From: Pantoea sp. Nvir
GTDB lineage: Bacteria > Pseudomonadota > Gammaproteobacteria > Enterobacterales > Enterobacteriaceae
Length of the DNA stretch: 64,000 nucleotides
NCBI RefSeq assembly: GCF_009829915.1
Contig: NZ_SZZW01000007.1
Location: 30,333-94,332 of the forward strand
Direction: 5' to 3'
Below the pieces are notes generated by a model. It was not told the origin of the DNA. It saw only the letters and a program-made list of their open reading frames with translations, and searched no databases. The translations under genes were made by a program, and so were the position numbers. Positions 58,937 to 64,000 of the stretch are shown here, one piece after another (the first letter of the stretch is position 1; each line of letters starts with the position of its first letter).

Positions 58937-59332
58937 ATGCGTCATTATGAAATCGTATTTATGGTCCATCCTGACCAAAGCGAACAGGTTCCGAGTATGA
59001 TAGAGCGTTACACCGGTATAGTCACTAATGCAGAAGGCAAGATATATCGTCTGGAAGACTGGGGCCGTCGTCAATTAGCTTACCCAATCAACAAACTGCA
59101 CAAGGCTCACTACGTTCTCATGAACGTAGAAGTTCCTCAAGAAGTGATTAACGAGCTAGAAACAAATTTCCGCTTCAACGACGCCATTATCCGTAGTATG
59201 TTTATGCGCGTTAAATGCGCGGTGACCGAACCATCTCCTATGGTTAAAGCGAAAGACGAGCGACGCGAGCCCCGTGAAGTTTTTTCTAATGAAATCTCTG
59301 ATGAGTCAGATACTGGGGATATTGAAGAATAA
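58937..59332 (+). CDS. rpsF: 30S ribosomal protein S6
   Basis: S6 binds the 30S platform together with S18. It has 131 residues, as in E. coli, with [19 protein letters not shown], the [20 protein letters not shown] core and [11 protein letters not shown]. The acidic tail ends EE, where RimK adds glutamates in E. coli. A strong AAGGAG site precedes the ATG. It heads the conserved rpsF-priB-rpsR-rplI operon. Confidence 0.98.
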   Translation: MRHYEIVFMVHPDQSEQVPSMIERYTGIVTNAEGKIYRLEDWGRRQLAYPINKLHKAHYVLMNVEVPQEVINELETNFRFNDAIIRSMFMRVKCAVTEPSPMVKAKDERREPREVFSNEISDESDTGDIEE

Positions 59333-59338
59333 TTATTA

Positions 59339-59656
59339 GTGACGTCTAATCGACTGCGTCTGTCTGGTACCGTGTGTAAGAAACCGGTTCGAAAAGTGAG
59401 TCCGTCAGGAATTCCTCATTGTCAGTTCTTGCTTGAGCACCTCTCAACGCAGGAAGAGGCAGGGTTTCGCCGGAAAGCATGGTGTAGAATGCCAGTAATC
59501 ATTAGTGGTATGCTTCATCAGGACATGACTCAACATATAAAAATTGGTGTGCAACTGACTCTTGAAGGCTTTATTAGCTGTCATCAAGCGCGTAATGGAC
59601 AGTATGTAGTGGTACTGCATGCCGAGCAAATTAAATTTATACATTCTGGAGACTAG
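59339..59656 (+). CDS. priB: Primosomal replication protein PriB
   Basis: PriB is a single-stranded-DNA-binding OB-fold dimer that helps PriA restart stalled forks. It starts at a GTG at 59339, 6 bp after rpsF, and has 105 residues (E. coli 104). [31 protein letters not shown] and [10 protein letters not shown] match the family. The rest of the restart machinery is not in the window, but keeping PriB suggests restart still operates. Confidence 0.95.
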   Translation: MTSNRLRLSGTVCKKPVRKVSPSGIPHCQFLLEHLSTQEEAGFRRKAWCRMPVIISGMLHQDMTQHIKIGVQLTLEGFISCHQARNGQYVVVLHAEQIKFIHSGD

Positions 59657-59660
59657 CTAA

Positions 59661-59888
<228 letters not shown>

Positions 59889-59928
59889 TTTTGATGATGA
59901 GTTAATAACTTTAGAGAGAATAGTAATA

Positions 59929-60378
59929 ATGCACATTATTTTGCTTGATAAGGTAGCTAACTTGGGTAGCATGGGTGATCAGGTTAATGTTAAAGCGGGC
60001 TACGCGCGCAACTTCTTGGTACCACAGGGTAAAGCTGTTCCAGCTACTAGAAAAAATATTGAACATTTCGAAGCACGTCGTGCTGAATTAGAGCAGAAAC
60101 TAGCTAATATTCTAGCTGTTGCTAGCGCTCGTGCTGATAAGATAAATGCGGTGGGGTCAGTTACTATCACTTCCAAAGCAGGTCATGAAGGTAAATTATT
60201 TGGTTCCATCGGCACTCGTGACATTGCCAATGCTGTCACTGCAGCAGGTGTTGAGGTGGCTAAGAGCGAGGTCCGTTTACCTAAAGGAGTCTTGCGTACC
60301 ACCGGTGAGCACGAAGTTAACTTCCAAGTTCATAATGAAATTTTTGCTAAAGTCATTATAAACATTGTTGCTGAATAA
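59929..60378 (+). CDS. rplI: 50S ribosomal protein L9
   Basis: L9 is an elongated two-domain protein near the L1 stalk that helps frame maintenance. The ATG at 59929 gives 149 residues, as in E. coli, starting [13 protein letters not shown]. The N-terminal domain ([17 protein letters not shown]) and the connecting helix to the C-terminal domain ([16 protein letters not shown]) are intact. It ends the rpsF operon and the 94-95-minute block. Confidence 0.98.
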   Translation: MHIILLDKVANLGSMGDQVNVKAGYARNFLVPQGKAVPATRKNIEHFEARRAELEQKLANILAVASARADKINAVGSVTITSKAGHEGKLFGSIGTRDIANAVTAAGVEVAKSEVRLPKGVLRTTGEHEVNFQVHNEIFAKVIINIVAE

Positions 60379-60599
60379 CGACACTTGATGGAACGATAGG
60401 CATGTACTACACATGTAGCCTAAAACTGAATAGTGTTCAATAGATCGATGCACGTCTCGCACTAACAAAACTCCAGTTACCAGCGTGACTGAAGCTACGT
60501 ATTAAAATTGAATGTTAAGTTATTAATACAATATAAAATTTCTTGTTATTGAACTTTTAAGAAGCTTCAGAATATGCCATAACTGCGGGTTAGTTGTGT

Positions 60600-60800
60600 T
60601 AACACGCTCCGATTCCAAAGCCGTGAAAGAAGATGATTACCCCCTTGTTGGGTATAGCTAGGTGGGGGTCTCTGCCATGTAGTATACCAGACAGCTAAAC
60701 TAGGACATTCTTTTTTTAAAAAAAGAAGCATCCAAAATCCAGATAGCTGTCAAAGATATTCTGTTTTTATTAACCATAAATAATAAGTATTATGCGCTTT
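60600..60800 (-). pseudogene. plsY: Probable decayed plsY (glycerol-3-phosphate acyltransferase)
   Basis: PlsY acylates glycerol-3-phosphate from acyl-phosphate and is divergent from folB in E. coli, as here. The minus strand reads YLLFMVNKNRISLTAIWILD (E. coli NVLRIGGKGAAVAVLIFD), then PSLAVWYTTW (LPVWGAYEL) and QQGGNHLLSRLW (FKGGKGVATAFG). Each match is weak alone; the order, place and strand support them. The catalytic glycines are lost. Confidence 0.6.
60709..60728. repeat. 20-bp perfect AT palindrome
   Basis: TTCTTTTTTT followed directly by its reverse complement. It overlies the plsY remnant; low complexity limits its meaning. Confidence 0.4.
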
Positions 60801-60840
60801 AGCAAGCATGAATACTAGCTAAAAAGGGAGGAATGCTATC

Positions 60841-61200
60841 ATAGATATCGTTTTTATTAAACAACTTAAGGTATATACAACTATCGGTGTTTATGAATGG
60901 GAACAGAGCATACAGCAAACATTAGTGCTTGATATCGAAATGGCTTGGGATAATCATCGGGCTGCTCGCAGCGACGATGTAAAAGAGTGTCTGAACTACT
61001 CCACCGTCGCTGAGGCAATCCTCATGCACCTTCACAGCCATTGCTTTGCACTGATAGAGCGCGTGGCGGAAGAAGTTGCGGACTTATTGATGAGCAGTTT
61101 TAATACACCAGGTGTACGTATTAAAGTGGCAAAATTAGGCGCTGTTTTGCAGGCCTCTCAAGTCGGCGTGCTTATCAAGCGTGGATTGATTCCTGACTGA
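60841..61200 (+). CDS. folB: Dihydroneopterin aldolase FolB, apparent ATA start
   Basis: FolB cleaves dihydroneopterin to the pterin precursor of folate. The frame reads IDIVFIKQLKVYTTIGVYEW from 60841, matching E. coli MDIVFIEQLSVITTIGVYDW from the first residue, but the start position is ATA. A GGGAGGA ribosome site lies 8 bases upstream, so initiation there is plausible. The nearest usual start, GTG at 60925, would remove 28 conserved residues including the active-site glutamate in VYEWEQ. The 119 residues are near the family's 120; the C-terminal lysine (VAKLGA) is kept. Alternatives: early pseudogene, or a sequencing error. Confidence 0.8.
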   Translation: MDIVFIKQLKVYTTIGVYEWEQSIQQTLVLDIEMAWDNHRAARSDDVKECLNYSTVAEAILMHLHSHCFALIERVAEEVADLLMSSFNTPGVRIKVAKLGAVLQASQVGVLIKRGLIPD

Positions 61201-61809
61201 ATACATTGCTTAATTTCTATCATTAATACAACCAAGCACACCATAATTAATTATGGTATGTGGCAAACAAGTGTGAGTTAACACACAGTCTCTGAAATCT
61301 TTAGGTTGGATAGGTGATAGCAGAATTTCGTGCGAAAGTATTCTCGCAATTGCCGACTGTTAAATGGATACGAGGAAAATATTATGACTGATCTTTATTA
61401 TCTTTAGGTATCCGTACATTTTATGTAAGGGGACCGTAGTTTTGGGTCATTTCTAGTTACGAGATACATGACTATTTACTACTTATTACTCAGCCCTTCA
61501 AAGTAGAAAAGTAGAAAACTGTTGCGAAAGTGATGTAGTTAAGTTCCGTAAGTATTACGGTGGTGATAGTGCAAGGCTATTTCTTGGGATTTCTTAGGTA
61601 TTTACTTCTGAAAATAAGGTGGAGACGCATGGAGCATAGTTACTTAAAGGTAACTACCTTGGTGGTTACACTATCTTGCAGTTATTGGGAAAGTACTAGA
61701 TAACCATATTAAAATTCAACCCAATTAGTTCACGAATGCTACTATACGGCAGGCTTCTGCTGAAAACAATGAAGCTTGCATTTTTTCTTCATTTCCCTCT
61801 ATACTTTAT
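61201..61809. other. Spacer between folB and cca, with a possible uppP remnant
   Basis: E. coli has uppP (bacA) here. At 61384 the plus strand reads MTDLYYL and a stop (UppP MSDMHSLL), then in another frame VISSYEIHDYLLL (PVSSTGHMIIVGHLL), and near 61655 TLVVTLSCSYW (TFEVVIQLGSI). The matches are short; position supports them. UppP recycles undecaprenyl pyrophosphate. Confidence 0.4.
61384..61700 (+). pseudogene. uppP: Possible decayed uppP (undecaprenyl-diphosphatase)
   Basis: The fragments given for this spacer (an MTDLYYL start, VISSYEIHDYLLL, TLVVTLSCSYW) occur in the UppP order and direction between folB and cca, the E. coli location. Stops and frame shifts separate them. The call rests mainly on synteny and the SS-x-x-H/I motif region. 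Confidence 0.4.
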
Positions 61810-63057
61810 CTATGGGCTGTGTGACGAGGGTAGCTGCATCTCGGCAATTCCCTGAGCCACTACATTAATTCGACGTCGTGTCAATTCTTTTCTTACATTA
61901 GCGCCTTTGAATCCGTCATCAATTACCGCTTTAGTCGATATTGACTGCGCAAGCGCGCATACCTTACGCAGGTAGTTGCCCTGCGGATAAGCTATGCTCT
62001 CTAGTCCAGAGCGGCCGCGTGCATCAGCTTCACTAGTTAACGCAATTTGTTCTATCCTATGCGGTTTGCGCCAAATATCAATGCGGTCAAATAGGGCTAT
62101 CAAAACATCGGCGGGCTGCCTCTCAATTGTATGCACCATATCGTGAAATTCCGTGACAATCAGAGCTAGATCGCGGATAGCATTCGGAACGCGCAGTCGT
62201 TGGCACAGTGCTTTGACCAGTCGTATACCCGCAACCCCGTGCCCGTGGTGGCTTGGCCATTTTTCTTGAGGTGTTAATGCCTTGCCAACATCATGAATTA
62301 GAGTAGCGAAGCGCACATCTACCTCTTCCGATAAAGCCGATACTAATGTCAGCGCCATCAACGTATGTATACCAGTGTCAATTTCTGGATGCCACTTCTC
62401 AGGTGAGGGAATTCCAAATAGATTATCGATTTCCGGGAATAGCACCTTGAGCGCACCACAGTCGCGTAGTACCTGAAAATAGACTTGAGGGTTGAACGCA
62501 GTAAGGGCTTTCTCCGTCTCTCGCCAGACACGCTCGGCAGTTAGGTGACGTAGCTCGCCGCTCGCTGTCATCTGGCTCATTAATGTTTGAGTTTCCTCAG
62601 CAATGCGAAAATTAAGGTGTGCGAAACGTGCTGCAAACCGCGCCACACGCAATACACGCAAAGGATCTTCATTAAAGGCACAAGAAACATGACGCAGTAG
62701 ACGCGCTTGTAAATCACGATTCCCATGGAAAGGATCAATCAAATCGCCGTTTGCTGTTTGAGCGATAGCATTGATTGTTAGATCTCTGCGCTGTAGATCC
62801 TGCTCCAGAGTTACGTTAGGCGCAGACCAAACGACAAACCCTGAGTAACCTATACCGTTTTTTCGCTCGGTACGCGCTAGCGCATACTCTTCCCGGCTGT
62901 TAGGATGCAAAAATACGGGGAAATCGCGGCCAATACGCTGAAATCCCTGCTCTTGCATCTCCTCGGGTGTCGAACCAACCACAACCCAGTCACGGTCTTT
63001 TACGGGTAATTTTAGCAGTGCATCACGAACAGCACCGCCTACCAAATACATCTTCAC
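61810..63057 (-). CDS. cca: CCA-adding enzyme (multifunctional Cca)
   Basis: Cca adds or repairs the CCA end of tRNAs; enterobacterial forms also carry HD-domain phosphatase and phosphodiesterase activity. The start is taken as the GTG at 63057: a GGAG site lies 7 bases upstream, and the product begins [15 protein letters not shown] like E. coli [15 protein letters not shown]. It has 415 residues (E. coli 412). [42 protein letters not shown] and the HD motif [10 protein letters not shown] are intact. It reads toward folB, with the uppP remnant between them. Confidence 0.96.
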   Translation of the reverse strand: MKMYLVGGAVRDALLKLPVKDRDWVVVGSTPEEMQEQGFQRIGRDFPVFLHPNSREEYALARTERKNGIGYSGFVVWSAPNVTLEQDLQRRDLTINAIAQTANGDLIDPFHGNRDLQARLLRHVSCAFNEDPLRVLRVARFAARFAHLNFRIAEETQTLMSQMTASGELRHLTAERVWRETEKALTAFNPQVYFQVLRDCGALKVLFPEIDNLFGIPSPEKWHPEIDTGIHTLMALTLVSALSEEVDVRFATLIHDVGKALTPQEKWPSHHGHGVAGIRLVKALCQRLRVPNAIRDLALIVTEFHDMVHTIERQPADVLIALFDRIDIWRKPHRIEQIALTSEADARGRSGLESIAYPQGNYLRKVCALAQSISTKAVIDDGFKGANVRKELTRRRINVVAQGIAEMQLPSSHSP

Positions 63058-63199
63058 GCAACTACTCCGAAAATCATAAAAATGGCATACCAAACGAAAA
63101 TTCCTTCATAGAATTTTCAGGACATTATACTCTAGTGCTGCACACAATCTACATGGCAGAGCAACCAAAAGGGGGGCATTAAAAAATGTCGTGAAGGAA

Positions 63200-63637
63200 C
63201 GTGCGGTCAATAATCTCTTTGTTTCTAGTGCTTGCTTTTCTTATTCCAGAATTATTTCATCTTTTATCTTTTACAGTTCTTGTTTTTCATTTTGAATTGA
63301 TGGCTTTGTGGTTGGTGGCAACTTTTATTACATCTCTTCGAGATTATGCTGTTTTTACTTTATCATCAACCGATGATCCAGAGTTTTGGTAGCTAAATAT
63401 TTAGCTGTTACTTCAATTTATGGTACACAAATAACAAGATTAGATTAAAATTCGAGCAACAATATAATAATCTAAAAAGTTATGTCTTCTGTATGTTGCC
63501 TTAATGAATATTATAATTACTTGATAACATAGGATCTTACGTACAGACGTAGTTTGTAAAGTAGGTAATACCCATCGGCTAATCCAATGTGAATCTAGGA
63601 AATAATATTTTAAACATATGGCATTTTTTATTAGCAT
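63200..63637 (-). pseudogene. ygiM: Probable decayed ygiM (SH3-domain membrane protein)
   Basis: ygiM lies upstream of cca in E. coli, on the same strand. On the minus strand YYLLYKLRLYVRS (RYVSDELNTWVRS) is followed by HTEDITF (AGEEVTLL), and after a gap the Lys/Glu-rich NEKQEL-stop-KIKDEIILE (KEENQKLKNELIVAQ) of its coiled coil. MLIKNAICLKYYFL at 63637 may be the signal peptide. Several stops are present. A hydrophobic plus-strand frame at 63201-63392 is antisense to the coiled coil. Confidence 0.55.
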
Positions 63638-64000
63638 GTTATGATAAGAAAGCTTTGAAAACTACTAAAAGTATAGTCCTGATATAAGCACTTTTTTATT
63701 CTATTTTTTCTATCCTATATCTATACATTGACTAGCTAACTGACTGAGGGAACAGATCCGGATAAATTTTAATAAAAATACATTAGTTACATTTTCGCAG
63801 TGAAGGAGTAAAGAGAGTAGAGAGATCTTATCTTCCTTTATAATAATTATTGCCAAATAATACTCTTAAGTACTAGTAAGTATATTGTGACTATTGAATT
63901 AATAATTCATTCATTACAAATGATATGACAATAATTTGACTTACATTATCATCGATTTTTTATTAAAAAGAGGCTAGTACTTTACGAAATATCTATTTCG
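63638..64000. other. AT-rich end of window, nothing recognised
   Basis: No open frame, RNA or repeat in these 363 bases could be supported. Confidence 0.5.

Larger units (their letters stand above)
60379..60840. other. Spacer between rplI and folB, holding the plsY remnant
   Basis: A junction between two E. coli map regions lies here. Besides the plsY remnant it contains a 20-bp perfect AT palindrome (60709-60728) and ACCCCC and GGGGGT repeats at about 60643-60670 that could pair. Confidence 0.55.

Noticed and set aside
63201..63392. 63-codon hydrophobic plus-strand frame ahead of cca
   Set aside because: No suitable ribosome site, and the minus strand matches the Lys/Glu-rich coiled coil of a decayed ygiM, whose antisense naturally reads as hydrophobic residues.

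Overview
This window looks like part of the chromosome of a reduced gammaproteobacterial, Enterobacterales-type insect endosymbiont. That is inference: the encoded proteins read as close enterobacterial orthologues, gene order follows blocks of the Escherichia coli map, about 73 percent of the bases are coding, spacers are AT-rich, and genes expected from synteny but missing have left decayed remnants in the spacers. No transposase, phage gene, CRISPR array, tRNA or rRNA is recognisable. I do not name a species.

Layout. 1-18.5 kb is the E. coli 84-minute region: yidC (5' end outside the window), mnmE, glmS-glmU, atpBEFHAGDC without a working atpI, rsmG, mnmG, then a decayed but recognisable oriC. 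18.8-35.9 kb is the 73-minute region, inverted: remnants of fis and dusB, accC-accB-aroQ, remnants of acuI and csrD, mreBCD, a yhdE remnant, rng, tldD, a remnant of aaeR, aaeXAB, argR, mdh. 36.0-60.4 kb is the 94-95-minute region: mscM-psd, rsgA remnant, orn, queG and nnr remnants, tsaE-amiB-mutL-miaA-hfq, hflX remnant, hflK-hflC, purA, nsrR remnant, rnr, rlmB, rpsF-priB-rpsR-rplI. 60.6-64 kb is the 69-minute region: remnants of plsY, uppP and ygiM around folB and cca.

The retained genes cover ATP synthesis, amino-sugar and cell-wall precursors, cell shape, fatty-acid initiation, one shikimate and one folate step, phosphatidylethanolamine synthesis, tRNA modification and maturation, RNA decay, mismatch repair and membrane protein insertion and quality control. 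Many losses are regulatory or accessory (fis, nsrR, aaeR, csrD, atpI) or ribosome-associated GTPases (rsgA, hflX).

The most notable points are oriC with well preserved DnaA-box spacing but only two GATC sites left; a folB whose only family-consistent start is ATA; aaeXAB kept without its regulator; and perfect hairpins inside decaying genes. I found no convincing new multi-gene system. Comparisons with E. coli sequences are from memory and need alignment to confirm.
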